Shown: positions 34,936-43,591, numbered from the stretch's first letter. The stretch is 64,000 nucleotides of DNA from Prevotellaceae bacterium UBA4332 (GCA_002394365.1 DGTQ01000017.1:216798-280797), one strand, 5' to 3'. The notes: generated by a model not told the origin, from the letters alone. Numbers and translations are program-made.

Positions 34936-35892
34936 TTACCTCACCCCATAGTCTTCCCTCATCACCCAGCGAAAAAGTTTCGCAAGGTCTGTCCCTTTCT
35001 TGTCCTTCTCTAATAGTGTGAGCTTGTCGAAAACTTTTTGCGTCGCTTCTGGTCGCTCTTGGGTAAGAAAATTAAACACTCTTTCACTATACTTTTTATC
35101 GAGAGGGTAAATTTCTTGGCAGCGTTTGAGGATATACCCAGCCTTCTGCTGCAAATGATTGAACACCTCCAAGGTTTTCTCCTTGTCCTCTGCCTTCGAT
35201 GTTAAAATCGAAAACTTGAACGTGGTTTTCAGACCGACACCTTTTTCAACATACTCCAATGCGAGGTCGCTTTCTCCTCGCTCATAAAACGCCTTCAACT
35301 CATTCACTGCAACATCTATAACTTTTCGCTTAAAGTTCGATTTGATGTCGTAGCTCGATGGCAAATCTAACATTTCTCTAAGTTCTGCCATTGTGCAGGA
35401 AAAACAACCTTTGTATCGGTTCATACACGCCAACTCATAGAACCTTTGGGAGTAGATGGATTTCAACGCCATTGCCACCGTCACCCCATACGTCGTGTAA
35501 TTCTTGCTTAGCTCGACGAAATACGGCATGATTTTCCTGCTCACGCCCACCTCATACGTTTTGCTCTTAGCATCGTATTGAGCGTAGCTAATAAAATTCA
35601 CGCGTAACCAATTGCCTTCAGCGTCGGCAACATCAATAGCCTTGCGACTTAGCTCCCGAAGGGCTTTTTTAGCGTGAGCTGTGTTGTTTTCGTCCGCTAT
35701 TTTTGCGAAATCCTTAGAGGTAAGGAAAATTGCCATATCACGCCAATTCCCCTCACTCATTGAGCCTTGCTCATATTTTCCTCGAACCTCCTGGAGAATT
35801 CGATAGAGTACATTTTTTTCTGTGCGAGAAAATTTATAGCGTGCGGTCGTCAAGGCGTTTGACTGCCTTACCTTTGTTTCCTCGAATTTCAT
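34936..35892 (-). CDS. Rep_3-type (RepB-like) replication initiator
   Basis: 318 aa. The N-terminal SNALTTARYKFSRTEKNVLYRI and the paired winged-helix layout (FLTSKDFAKI...ALRELSRKAI; YGVTVAMALKSIYSQRFYEL; CTMAELREMLDLPSSYDIKS) match initiators of iteron-controlled plasmids. It would bind iterons and recruit the host replisome. It overlaps the upstream HTH gene by 4 bp (35889-35892), so they are co-translated. A replication initiator on a tRNA-integrated element indicates a plasmid-like phase. Confidence 0.85.
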   Translation of the reverse strand: MKFEETKVRQSNALTTARYKFSRTEKNVLYRILQEVRGKYEQGSMSEGNWRDMAIFLTSKDFAKIADENNTAHAKKALRELSRKAIDVADAEGNWLRVNFISYAQYDAKSKTYEVGVSRKIMPYFVELSKNYTTYGVTVAMALKSIYSQRFYELACMNRYKGCFSCTMAELREMLDLPSSYDIKSNFKRKVIDVAVNELKAFYERGESDLALEYVEKGVGLKTTFKFSILTSKAEDKEKTLEVFNHLQQKAGYILKRCQEIYPLDKKYSERVFNFLTQERPEATQKVFDKLTLLEKDKKGTDLAKLFRWVMREDYGVR

Positions 35893-36212
35893 TCTCTCAA
35901 GCCACCTCCTCTCATGTAATTTTTCACATCTTCGTAGTTGTAGAGGATGCGGGAGCCAGCTTTTCGGTATTTCAGTCTTCCGTCTTTATTCATCTGCCAA
36001 AGAGCAGCGTACTGCACGCCCAGCAGGGCTTGCACCTGCTGGCTGGTCAATATCTTCTCCCCATCAAAGACATAAGGTGTAATTACTTCGCCATTCGGAG
36101 CAATATCCGAAGGCACTTGTGGCTTTGCCTGGGCAGCCACGATTTCTGCCGCCAGCACTCGTGCGCGAGACTCTATCTCCCGCTCAATCATCTGTGTTAA
36201 CTCTGAACTCAT
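35889..36212 (-). CDS. HTH protein (excisionase/MerR-like DNA-binding fold)
   Basis: 107 aa. The C-terminal ~55 residues contain LTSQQVQALLGVQYAALWQM and GRLKYRKAGSRILYNYEDV, a helix_turn_helix_17-type domain as in excisionases and RDF proteins. The N-terminal half is a charged helix. It is co-transcribed with rep (4-bp overlap) and lies between rep and int, so it may act as recombination directionality factor and/or rep regulator. Confidence 0.8.
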   Translation of the reverse strand: MSSELTQMIEREIESRARVLAAEIVAAQAKPQVPSDIAPNGEVITPYVFDGEKILTSQQVQALLGVQYAALWQMNKDGRLKYRKAGSRILYNYEDVKNYMRGGGLRE

Positions 36213-36285
36213 AATTTCAGTTTTTAAATGATACTATTTCTGCAAAAAAATAAAAGAAAGTATCACCTTCACCTGAAATCAAGTA

Positions 36286-36318
36286 TAAAGGTACAGCGAC
36301 TTTCTTTTTCCTTCCAAA
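36286..36318 (-). promoter_or_regulatory. Promoter of the HTH-rep transcript
   Basis: On the minus strand TTTG (36315-36318) is followed after 21 bp by TACCTTTA (36286-36293), one base from consensus, about 75 bp upstream of the HTH start. Confidence 0.45.
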
Positions 36319-36420
36319 TCTTTTCGGGGAAAAGTGAAAATCCTTAATATTTTTTAAGCAAACTGTATATTTTCTATATGGCTTTTTATACAGTTGACCG
36401 ATTTTGGTGTTGCACAACAA

Positions 36421-36456
36421 AAAAAGTTCAAAGCCACCTCAAAAAGCCTTGAACTT
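36421..36456 (-). terminator. Intrinsic terminator of the integrase gene
   Basis: On the minus strand AAGTTCAAGGC and GCTTTGAACTT form a stem followed by a run of eight T, starting about 10 bp after the integrase stop. Confidence 0.8.
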
Positions 36457-36464
36457 GTAAAACT

Positions 36465-37928
36465 TTACCCAAGCAATTTCTCCAACAGAGCCTTCATTTC
36501 TTCCTTGGAAAGTTTGTCGAGGTTGGTCTTTTTGCTTCCCTCCGTATCTTCCAGATTAAGGAGGTGAGAATTTTTGCGGAAACGAATTTCAAGGGGGTAC
36601 ATATCCTGGTAGCCTGCTGTAACATCGTTGCCGTGAGAGTGCCCCATGCTCTCGGCAATATACTCTTCCTCCACTCCTGCCAGCTTCAGGTTAGTGGCGA
36701 AAGAGTGGCGAGCCCATGTTCCCGTAACCACCTTATCCCATTGCAGCACCTCTTTACATATCCTCTGAACTCGATCCTTCACATTCGAGTTTTCTAACGA
36801 GGTCAGCTTTCGGCGAATTTCTTCATCAGTTTCACCATGAAAAATAAACGGAAAGACAAAACCGCCCTTTGTAGGTTTTGCTGCTATATCCTCCAATATG
36901 CGTTTTAATGGTGGAATGATGGGCACTATTACTACCGAGTTGTCATTTGAGCGTGCTGCGGTCTTTTTGCGCTGAAACTCAAATGCTCTGCCGCCTTCTT
37001 GCCAGTATGTTGCATTATATTCCAGCCTTGCTGCATCTGCCAGGTTAAATCCGTTGCACAAATACTGGACAAGGAACAAACCGAGCGATTGATGGGCTTT
37101 CTCTATGTAGAAGGGGCCCCACTCTTTGGGGTAACGTTTTTCTACAAAGACCTTATATAGCTCAGTCATTTCCTCAACGGTCAGGTAGGATTTCTGCCTT
37201 CTCTTTCCTTTGGGAATTGAAATGAGCGAGTTGTCCTTATTAGAGAAAGGATATTCAACCTCCGCGAGGAAACCTTGCTTTACGCACTCGTTCCACACGA
37301 CACGGCAAGTACGCAAATACATGCCACGTGTAGCATCGGCAATCTTTCCAACAAGTTTGCCGTTATGAATAACCCCGTTTTTCATGCCGTCGCTCCATTT
37401 GCCTATCACATCTTTATTCACGGAAAAGCCCTCCACATCGCCAAGGATTTTCCGAAATGAGTTTAATGCCCAGCCGTAGTTCTCCGCAGTTCCTGCAAAT
37501 CCTTCCTTTCGTTTTTTCTCTATCACCTCTTCCCATATCCCAATGAAGGATTTGCCACTTTCCCCGCCTACATCAACACCCGAAAGAATTGTACGAATTA
37601 GTGGTATGGAGAGCTGTTGTTTCTCTGCTACTTTCGCCAATCTTGCCCGATAGCCTTCTAAGATGGCTTCCCACTCTTTCTTTTTTGCCATCAGCGAGTT
37701 CTTACCAGCCGTCACACTACAAACGCTACTGAAATCTTGTTCTGTTTCCCATATATCAATACGATGCCTATATCGCTTATAGTTCATCGTGAAACAGACA
37801 ACCACTTGAAATTTTCTGCGTGGAGTGTTGGCTCCTCGATTTATGTTACTTTTATCTAAGCTAAGAGAGAGGGAGCACCCTCCTATGCTGTTAATACTGA
37901 TTGAAGTTTTTTGTTTCTTTCCTGCCAT
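36465..37928 (-). CDS. Tyrosine-type site-specific integrase of the 5.7-kb element
   Basis: 487 aa. An N-terminal arm-binding-like domain, a SAM-like core-binding domain (about 120-230) and a catalytic domain with CNGFNLADAARLEYN, WARHSFATNLKLAG (HxxR context RHS) and MGHSHGNDVTAGYQDMY with the nucleophilic Tyr. It catalyses integration into and excision from the tRNA att site 175 bp away. It is paralogous to the integrase at 60000. A short C-terminal tail (KLSKEEMKALLEKLL) is shared with that protein. Confidence 0.93.
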   Translation of the reverse strand: MAGKKQKTSISINSIGGCSLSLSLDKSNINRGANTPRRKFQVVVCFTMNYKRYRHRIDIWETEQDFSSVCSVTAGKNSLMAKKKEWEAILEGYRARLAKVAEKQQLSIPLIRTILSGVDVGGESGKSFIGIWEEVIEKKRKEGFAGTAENYGWALNSFRKILGDVEGFSVNKDVIGKWSDGMKNGVIHNGKLVGKIADATRGMYLRTCRVVWNECVKQGFLAEVEYPFSNKDNSLISIPKGKRRQKSYLTVEEMTELYKVFVEKRYPKEWGPFYIEKAHQSLGLFLVQYLCNGFNLADAARLEYNATYWQEGGRAFEFQRKKTAARSNDNSVVIVPIIPPLKRILEDIAAKPTKGGFVFPFIFHGETDEEIRRKLTSLENSNVKDRVQRICKEVLQWDKVVTGTWARHSFATNLKLAGVEEEYIAESMGHSHGNDVTAGYQDMYPLEIRFRKNSHLLNLEDTEGSKKTNLDKLSKEEMKALLEKLLG

Positions 37929-37940
37929 ACTAAAAACACT

Positions 37941-37973
37941 TTACGGACAAATTACGGACAAATTACGGACAAA
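37941..37973. repeat. Three TTACGGACAAA 11-mers (integrase arm sites?)
   Basis: Three perfect tandem 11-bp units just upstream of the integrase start and about 130 bp from the right att. Two more copies lie at the left end. Confidence 0.65.
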
Positions 37974-38019
37974 ACGGGGTATCAATACACCTTTTGTGAG
38001 CATCTTACCTATTTGCCTG

Positions 38020-38051
38020 CAAAGTTACGAAATAATTGTAAATCAGCCAAA
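38020..38051 (-). promoter_or_regulatory. Promoter of the first integrase
   Basis: Minus-strand TTTG (38048-38051), a 20-bp spacer and TAACTTTG (38020-38027). The transcript would run through the TTACGGACAAA repeats, so integrase bound there could repress its own gene. Confidence 0.65.
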
Positions 38052-38102
38052 TAAATACAATAAAATTTGAACTTTTTTGAGACAAAGAAATATAATATAG
38101 AT

Positions 38103-38168
38103 AGACTCATAATCTGGAGGTCCCTGGTTCAAGCCCAGGCTGGTCCACACTGAAAATCAAGCACTTAC
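38103..38168. repeat. Right att of element 1 / left att of element 2
   Basis: 66 bp identical to 32396-32461, including 45 nt of tRNA 3' sequence without the 5' half. It is the junction between the 5.7-kb element and the BREX-carrying element. Confidence 0.95.
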
Positions 38169-38191
38169 GAGTTTCTCGCAAGTGCTTTTTT
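38159..38191 (+). terminator. Second copy of the tRNA terminator
   Basis: AAGCACTTACGAG pairs with CTCGCAAGTGCTT (one mismatch) and ends in a T-run. The right arm differs from that at 32468-32480, so each integrated element supplies its own arm. Confidence 0.8.
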
Positions 38192-38197
38192 CATGTC

Positions 38198-38219
38198 TGC
38201 GTAAACAATGCGTAAACAA
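38198..38219. repeat. Two TGCGTAAACAA 11-mers
   Basis: Tandem 11-bp units just inside the second element. Position and unit length parallel the TTACGGACAAA repeats of element 1, so they may be arm sites of a second integrase. Confidence 0.5.
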
Positions 38220-38349
38220 ACTATTTCAGTCCCCGCTTTTGTGTCATAGATAGTCACGGAGTCTCTGTGGAACTAACCAATGAATAAAAGGAAAATAAAA
38301 TGCCATAACGATTCACATCGCCATGGCACAATCCTTAAAGAAGTTGCAA

Positions 38350-38490
38350 TCATTTTTTCTTTTGACCTTTACAATCGCTTCGATTGCTTCTGACATGAGC
38401 AGGCACATGAATGGTTTTGCCATTCTGGACTCGATCATATTCAGGAATGCGATTGAACTTACGGCCATCACTATCTTTTGCCATAATCAT
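38350..38490 (-). CDS. Small basic protein of unknown function
   Basis: About 46 aa from ATG 38490 (MIMAKDSDGRKFNRIPEYDR), with VPAHVRSN and a Lys-rich end. Short DSDGR...Y...VPAHxRS proteins are common on mobile elements and lack a known role. A longer start at 38541 is possible but adds an unconvincing N-terminus. It lies after the protease gene in the same direction. Confidence 0.45.
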   Translation of the reverse strand: MIMAKDSDGRKFNRIPEYDRVQNGKTIHVPAHVRSNRSDCKGQKKK

Positions 38491-38559
38491 TATTGCCCGT
38501 CCCGTGGCGGGGATTCCTAAGTGGCTGCATGTTTCAGGCAACCGTTATACATTTCGACT

Positions 38560-39459
38560 TTATCCTCTCTGATATTTAACCCCTTGCTCATCAAGGAATT
38601 TTTTAATAACATCCACATGTACGCACCTACCCAGATGCAAGAACGGATAATTTGATACCTTCTTTTTTTTGCCATCTATCATGATTTCTCTGTTTATCTG
38701 ATCAAAACCAAGGGGGAGTGAAACTGTAGATGACTGCAAGCCACATATAACTCCTTGCTTGTCAAACAGCGGTCCTCCACTCTGCCCTTTCAACCCCGGA
38801 GTACTCAACTCCAAGCCTGTTATCTGCCCGTTTTCAGCGACATGTCTTGTTATTATGCCATCAATAGGGAATAGCGGCGAGTTGGGATTGCCCGTTGTCG
38901 TCCATTCAATATCATCTGTAATAGAATTATACTGGAAATTTGTAAACTCAGGATATGGAAATCCCAATCTGCAAAGGGACAATCCTTGTTTTAAATCTGT
39001 GGAATTATCCTTGAATACAGGGAAGCTATTACAAAACAGTTGATTAAAGCCCTCAAACTTAACAAGAGCTAAATCAGCGTAACTACATTCAATGACATTA
39101 ATTGATGTGAAAGAATCAACGACATTATCAAAGGAGTTTTTTATTTGAATAGTACAAGGATTACTTTTAGAGTACCCATATTTCTGCTCAAGCATGGCAA
39201 TAGCCTTTCTTTTCTTATTGGCAGACATAGTAGGTAGTCCTGCAAAATCAGCCTTAAATTGAGCATATTTGTTGTTAATTACATCTGCAGGTTTGATAAG
39301 TCCATCTGTCACATGTTTGCATGTCAACAACCAGCCTTGGTTATTAATTATAATACATGTGGAACATCCAGGCAAAACTTCGTTACTGCCATAATCACGA
39401 AGAATCGAACGAATCGGTCTTGTATAATTTGTTGCTATTTCTATACCTTTTACAAACAT
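38560..39459 (-). CDS. Trypsin-like serine protease
   Basis: 299 aa, chymotrypsin/HtrA fold without signal peptide or PDZ domain, so probably cytoplasmic. The triad is His49 (LTCKHVTDG), Asp129 (SYADLALVKF) and Ser227 (LKGQSGGPLF). Cytoplasmic trypsin-like proteases occur in phage-defence loci, where they act as activated effectors. Here it follows an HNH-like gene and lies next to a BREX operon, which makes such a role possible but unproven. Confidence 0.85.
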   Translation of the reverse strand: MFVKGIEIATNYTRPIRSILRDYGSNEVLPGCSTCIIINNQGWLLTCKHVTDGLIKPADVINNKYAQFKADFAGLPTMSANKKRKAIAMLEQKYGYSKSNPCTIQIKNSFDNVVDSFTSINVIECSYADLALVKFEGFNQLFCNSFPVFKDNSTDLKQGLSLCRLGFPYPEFTNFQYNSITDDIEWTTTGNPNSPLFPIDGIITRHVAENGQITGLELSTPGLKGQSGGPLFDKQGVICGLQSSTVSLPLGFDQINREIMIDGKKKKVSNYPFLHLGRCVHVDVIKKFLDEQGVKYQRG

Positions 39460-39491
39460 ATTATGATAAAAATTGAAGATTAATTAAACGG

Positions 39492-39527
39492 CTCTGCAGC
39501 CTACCTTAATTAAGGTAAGCTGCAGAG
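39492..39527 (-). terminator. Hairpin between the HNH-like and protease genes
   Basis: A nearly perfect palindrome with arms CTCTGCAGC...GCTGCAGAG and centre TTAATTAA, just after the HNH-like stop. No strong T-run follows, so it may be a processing or partial-termination hairpin. Confidence 0.5.
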
Positions 39528-39534
39528 TGACATC

Positions 39535-39810
39535 TTAAAGATTCGATGGAACGGGAACAAGATCCCAGAACACATCAAACTCATCCGTTCTCTGATTACA
39601 AGCTTTGCAGAGTGGGGTAATATACCAACTCTTGTCACTGCTGTTTACTTTCTGAACGTGAGCACCAACCAAATCATTGTTACTACATCCACTGGCACCA
39701 CAAGTATATTTTTTTGTACCTGTCTGTTTCTCCCAATAATCCAACCATGACGAATAACCATTGGGCGCAGCAAATCTGCTTGATCCTGATACATTCTTTA
39801 CCCTTGTCAT
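39535..39810 (-). CDS. Small HNH-like zinc protein
   Basis: 91 aa. It has CGASGCSNNDLVGAHVQKVN and WYITPLCKACNQRTDEFDV: two Cys pairs plus a His in GAHV, the arrangement of an HNH/zinc-finger beta-beta-alpha fold (C...C, AH, PLCxxCN). The third catalytic residue is not obvious, so it may be a nuclease or only a zinc-binding protein. Bare HNH domains of this size occur in defence and mobile elements. It has its own promoter and precedes the trypsin-like protease. Confidence 0.6.
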   Translation of the reverse strand: MTRVKNVSGSSRFAAPNGYSSWLDYWEKQTGTKKYTCGASGCSNNDLVGAHVQKVNSSDKSWYITPLCKACNQRTDEFDVFWDLVPVPSNL

Positions 39811-39928
39811 GAGTGCCTCCTTTCTGCCTTAATAATTGAACATTCTGTTTTTAAAAGTAAATTTTGCTTCATAAGCCTTGGGGACGTTCAACCGGTCCTA
39901 CCCGGGGTCTTAGTATGAACTCCGGGTG

Positions 39929-39936
39929 CAAAGATA
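39929..39936 (-). promoter_or_regulatory. -7 promoter box of the HNH-like gene
   Basis: TATCTTTG on the minus strand, followed by a ~115-nt leader with GC-rich inverted repeats (ACCCGG...CCGGGT, 39900-39926). Confidence 0.5.
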
Positions 39937-39947
39937 CAAAAAACTAT

Positions 39948-39998
39948 CCATTCTACAAAATATTCCGTGGTCTTTTCACGGAAAATTCTGTAGAATGG
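39948..39998 (-). terminator. Long hairpin downstream of the AAA ATPase gene
   Basis: Arms of about 22 bp (CCATTCTACAAAATATTCCG and its near complement) with loop GTCTTTTC. It lies 37 bp past the ATPase stop and would end that transcript. Confidence 0.65.
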
Positions 39999-40034
39999 GT
40001 TAAAAACAACAGACACAGTCGAGTATTGCGTTAA

Positions 40035-41366
40035 TTATTCACGCTTACCACTCTCGTATTCGTCATAAAAAGTTTGTATCAATCCCCTGTATTTACTAAG
40101 CGAATCAAGACTCTCTGCCATAAGACCAAGTTGTTCATCCAAAATCTTTTCATACACATTGGCAAAATTCAAAGTGTTATGTACATACATACGTTTAATT
40201 TGTGTCACACCATACTCATCCTTCTCGAACATTCTGACAGCATCCCTTCTAAGATTTTTTGACTTCAATAACGAGAGATCGTGAGTTGCAACCACTAATT
40301 GGCAGTTGTCCGCTATCGTAAGATACATCTTGAGCAAAAAGTCCAAAGCCTTGGTGTGGATACCATATTCAATTTCATCAATACATGAACACTTGCGTCC
40401 AATCACAACATCATACATGACAAGAAGAAGCTTGATAATGTTCATCGTGCCTAATGACTCATAACTATCATCAAGGCTTTTATTTCCTAAAGGAGTAGAG
40501 TGAATGAGCCTTAATGTTTTTTGTGAGATTTGACCACCAGGATGTTCTTTTTGTATTTGGTGAAGTAGCAATTCAGGAACGCTCTTTTCTATATCAGAGA
40601 TATTAAACGTAACCTCATCTACTTCATAGTCACAAACATTTGTACCTACGTCCTTTAATAGTTGAAGCAACATTCTTTTTACTTGTGAATCTCTCTCTGG
40701 ATTACCTGTTTTTAACTTATCCGCAATTTTCTGATTAGCAGATTTGCGTATCAAACTGATGTGCTTATCAAAAAAATCATAATTTGATTTTAATGATTGA
40801 CTTTCTAAGTTTAAGGAACCGAAAACAGATAAGACGGACGAATTCTGAATTACAGTCAACTTCAATGCCTGTTGAGTGCTCTTGCTAATATCGCTATCAG
40901 GACCAAATTTGATAGACACGGTGTCTGTATCAGCATTGTATAAACGGTGATACAATAAAACGTTAGGTGATTGCTGCTTTAGAATCTCTTCTTCTATACG
41001 TTTCTCGCTTACCTTAATATAATAATAATAACAGATATTGTTAATATAGTAAGTTAGCGATAATTCTGAAGGCTCATATTTTGATTGTTCATCCAAAAGG
41101 AATGGTCTATATGCAGGATGATCTGTAGGTTTTTGGGGCTTGTAAATAGCAAGCATACGCAAATATTGTAACGCCTCTATCATTTTAGTCTTTCCTGTTC
41201 CATTTAAACCAACACAAAGCAACAAACGTAAGATACGTTTGCCGTCAATCTCCTGATACCACTCAGGCGGTAAAGCAGATGCCTTTTCTTTCTTCGATGC
41301 CAGAAATGACAACTCCACCTGATCCCTATAGGACATATAATTCTTTACTATAAACGATTCTACCAT
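40035..41366 (-). CDS. AAA family ATPase (AAA_15/AAA_21, OLD/abortive-infection-like)
   Basis: 443 aa from ATG 41366 (MVESFIVKNYMSYRDQVELS). The longer start at 41414 lies at or upstream of the predicted transcription start, so it is rejected. Walker A is GLNGTGKT (residues 53-60). Walker B is CIDEIEYGIHTKAL (about residue 325), then VVATHDLSLL. This is an SMC/ABC-type ATPase as in AbiL, RloC and OLD-like defence proteins. No TOPRIM or HNH domain is fused. It has its own promoter and lies directly after the BREX operon, probably an additional defence gene. Confidence 0.85.
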   Translation of the reverse strand: MVESFIVKNYMSYRDQVELSFLASKKEKASALPPEWYQEIDGKRILRLLLCVGLNGTGKTKMIEALQYLRMLAIYKPQKPTDHPAYRPFLLDEQSKYEPSELSLTYYINNICYYYYIKVSEKRIEEEILKQQSPNVLLYHRLYNADTDTVSIKFGPDSDISKSTQQALKLTVIQNSSVLSVFGSLNLESQSLKSNYDFFDKHISLIRKSANQKIADKLKTGNPERDSQVKRMLLQLLKDVGTNVCDYEVDEVTFNISDIEKSVPELLLHQIQKEHPGGQISQKTLRLIHSTPLGNKSLDDSYESLGTMNIIKLLLVMYDVVIGRKCSCIDEIEYGIHTKALDFLLKMYLTIADNCQLVVATHDLSLLKSKNLRRDAVRMFEKDEYGVTQIKRMYVHNTLNFANVYEKILDEQLGLMAESLDSLSKYRGLIQTFYDEYESGKRE

Positions 41367-41411
41367 AATGGATGTTTTTTGAAAATACAAGAATGAAACA
41401 TCTTTTGGGTG

Positions 41412-41419
41412 CAAAATTA
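41412..41419 (-). promoter_or_regulatory. -7 promoter box of the AAA ATPase gene
   Basis: Minus-strand TAATTTTG. It gives a start point near 41405 and a leader of about 40 nt, which supports ATG 41366. Confidence 0.5.
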
Positions 41420-41442
41420 ATATAAAAAATCGAGAATAACAA

Positions 41443-41471
41443 TTGTTTCCGTGAAATTCTCACGGAAACAA
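41443..41471 (-). terminator. Hairpin downstream of brxA
   Basis: A perfect palindrome TTGTTTCCGTGA...TCACGGAAACAA with a 5-nt loop, 52 bp after the brxA stop. Probably the end of the BREX transcript. Confidence 0.65.
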
Positions 41472-41522
41472 CGCTTATTTAACAAATAATGCCATCAATT
41501 CTCGCCAATAAATGATTGATTA

Positions 41523-42134
41523 TTATCTCACAAATTCAAAATACGCGCTTCCATCGTAATCATTGTTTCTACTGAGAAGTGGATTGTTGAGGAAGAACGA
41601 TTCACGATATGTAGCCAATGCAATTTCTGTTGTAGCATTTAGAGAGGGTCTTGTATAGATGCCTGTTGTCGGACGTTCTATGAATCCAGCTTCAACCAAT
41701 GTTGGGATGCTGTAGTCTATAGCATTTGATATCGCTTTATTGAATCCGTAAATCTCAGATATCTTCTCTTCCAATAGTTTGCGGGATACCTGGTCTTGAA
41801 CATGGAAGTATTTACCTAATATGCACACCTCTTCATAACTGAAAGGGAAAGCAGAATTATAAAGTGCTGCTACAATAATGGCACGGTCTGCCTTATACTG
41901 CATCGCATTTAACACTTGTTCCTTGTGTTCCATCAAGAAAGGGATGATGGCATTCTTCTCTACCACCTTGCTTAGCTCATTTACGGCTTTCTTCAATCGA
42001 TTCTCGCCTTGAAATTCGTATTCTGCAAGTGAGCGAGCAAACTCTTTGTTATATACACCATCAAAAACGGCTTTGAGTCCTTTCTCAATTAGCGTTACAG
42101 ATATTCTTTGATTTATTCCTATTATTTTTCCCAT
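41523..42134 (-). CDS. brxA: BREX protein BrxA
   Basis: 203 aa, all-helical, starting MGKIIGINQRISVTLIEKGL. Length, the central FSYEEVCILGKYFHVQDQVS and the position as last gene of a brxF-brxC-pglX-brxHII-pglZ-brxA string fit BrxA (DUF1819/NusB-like fold, DNA binding), which is required in type 1 and type 3 BREX. It starts 2 bp after the pglZ stop. Confidence 0.8.
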   Translation of the reverse strand: MGKIIGINQRISVTLIEKGLKAVFDGVYNKEFARSLAEYEFQGENRLKKAVNELSKVVEKNAIIPFLMEHKEQVLNAMQYKADRAIIVAALYNSAFPFSYEEVCILGKYFHVQDQVSRKLLEEKISEIYGFNKAISNAIDYSIPTLVEAGFIERPTTGIYTRPSLNATTEIALATYRESFFLNNPLLSRNNDYDGSAYFEFVR

Positions 42135-42136
42135 TG

Positions 42137-43591
42137 TTACTTCTTTTCAATTTTAGCAAACGGCACTATCATTTCCAAGAAATGACAGCCACCATGTGTT
42201 ACCTCATTCTCACCCTTGAAGCATTTCGCAGTTCTCCACACAGCATAGTTACCACGGATATACATGTCATCCGTCAATCCAGGATTTTCATGGAAGAAAT
42301 ACTTCAGATGCTCTTCTTTCGTGAATATAAGATGACGACCACCACGGCTTTCATTTGTATATAGCATTGCCTTCTCCTGTGCATTCAAGGTTCGCCATGC
42401 GTGTGAATACACATTTCCATGGTCGGCAGTAATATAAATGGTATAACCTGCATCATACAGCTTCATGATGTCAGGTACAATTTCTACCAGTCTGTTTGAT
42501 GTGAGGTCATACAAATCTTTCAGATCACGGCATCCGTGCATGTGATTGTCAAGACTTGTTGTGACATACCCATATCTATTATACAATTCCGGATTAACTA
42601 TGGAACCATTATGTTCATACCACACTGTTGACGCAGGAACTTGCCGTTTCTTCCAATATTCAAACCACAGCTTACTCTCATTCTGCGGATTCTGCACATA
42701 AGAATCTTTAGGCATGTCACCACGAAATAAAGCCTGGCGTGAAAGCTTTGTAATGCTGGGCATCCATGCATAGCAGACATTGTCCACTGGCTCGATATCC
42801 TTTTCTGCCAGCATATCTTTTAGCATAAGGTATTGCCAATAAGACATGCCATCTATAACGAAGAGAGCAACCTTATCAATCTGTTCTTTATGAGCAGAAT
42901 TGATGTGAAGCAACACCTTATTTACCGAATAAGGACGAGTCAGATGACTTTTTGTGAGTAGTCCGATGTAATTGTTGTCTATAAACGATTGGAATTTCCC
43001 ATTGATTTCGTCAATCAGAAATTCCATCTGAGGATACATACGGTTACTGATAGCAGAAAGTATATACCTACAAACCTTCTCCATTGTTTCTGCACTCAAC
43101 CAGTCAAGTTGAATGCTGCGCACATTTTCACTAATCTTTTCAAGATCATAAACTGGCATATCTTCTGACACATATCCCATCTCCTCACGTGTCTGTGCAG
43201 CATTCAGATAGCTATTCAGCTTATTCTCGAAAAGATGATGCAGCACTGAGTAAGGTGGATTCCAACGAAATAGTTCTCCACGGTCATAACCCCACAAAAC
43301 GTCTGCTACACTGAACTCACAACAGAAAGCTTCAACTTTTATATCTGGTAGAATTTCATCCAAATCATTGACAATATAGCAGAATCGTTCCCCGCTACCC
43401 TTATACCACCGTTCGTAATGAACACGAAGAGCTAATGGAGAATCAGCAAGCAGTGTCACACCAGCTTCCTTGATGAATATCTGCTGCGTATCAACACGAC
43501 TGAGGAAACCATCAGTATTCTTGACAATACTGAGGTTACATCCCTGTCGGGTAATCTTCTGTAATATGGTCTCAACGAACTTATCCATCAA
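42137..43591 (-). CDS. pglZ: BREX protein PglZ (alkaline-phosphatase-fold)
   Basis: 484 aa. The PglZ domain has VALFVIDGMSYW (residues 241-252) and ITADHGNVYSH (387-397), the metal-site motifs of alkaline-phosphatase-superfamily proteins. PglZ is the signature gene of all BREX/Pgl systems. This is shorter than the ~850-aa type 1 form and fits the compact type 3 form. The start overlaps the helicase gene by 11 bp. Confidence 0.9.
   Translation of the reverse strand: MMDKFVETILQKITRQGCNLSIVKNTDGFLSRVDTQQIFIKEAGVTLLADSPLALRVHYERWYKGSGERFCYIVNDLDEILPDIKVEAFCCEFSVADVLWGYDRGELFRWNPPYSVLHHLFENKLNSYLNAAQTREEMGYVSEDMPVYDLEKISENVRSIQLDWLSAETMEKVCRYILSAISNRMYPQMEFLIDEINGKFQSFIDNNYIGLLTKSHLTRPYSVNKVLLHINSAHKEQIDKVALFVIDGMSYWQYLMLKDMLAEKDIEPVDNVCYAWMPSITKLSRQALFRGDMPKDSYVQNPQNESKLWFEYWKKRQVPASTVWYEHNGSIVNPELYNRYGYVTTSLDNHMHGCRDLKDLYDLTSNRLVEIVPDIMKLYDAGYTIYITADHGNVYSHAWRTLNAQEKAMLYTNESRGGRHLIFTKEEHLKYFFHENPGLTDDMYIRGNYAVWRTAKCFKGENEVTHGGCHFLEMIVPFAKIEKK

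Larger units (their letters stand above)
32396..38168. mobile_element. 5.7-kb integrative mobilisable element at the tRNA gene
   Basis: It is bounded by 66-bp att repeats. Contents from left to right, all genes on the minus strand: iteron-like repeats, MobV-like relaxase, oriT-like palindrome, Rep_3-type initiator, HTH protein and integrase. No cargo gene is evident. No conjugation apparatus is encoded, so it would depend on a helper. The Rep protein and iterons suggest that the excised circle can replicate. Confidence 0.9.

Noticed and set aside
36217..36420. 67-aa minus-strand frame between the HTH and integrase genes
   Set aside because: It overlaps the predicted HTH promoter, has no family resemblance and its composition is that of AT-rich non-coding DNA.
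38323..38520. 65-aa plus-strand protein beside the att site
   Set aside because: The minus strand encodes a more protein-like, mobile-element-type sequence; the plus frame is its shadow.
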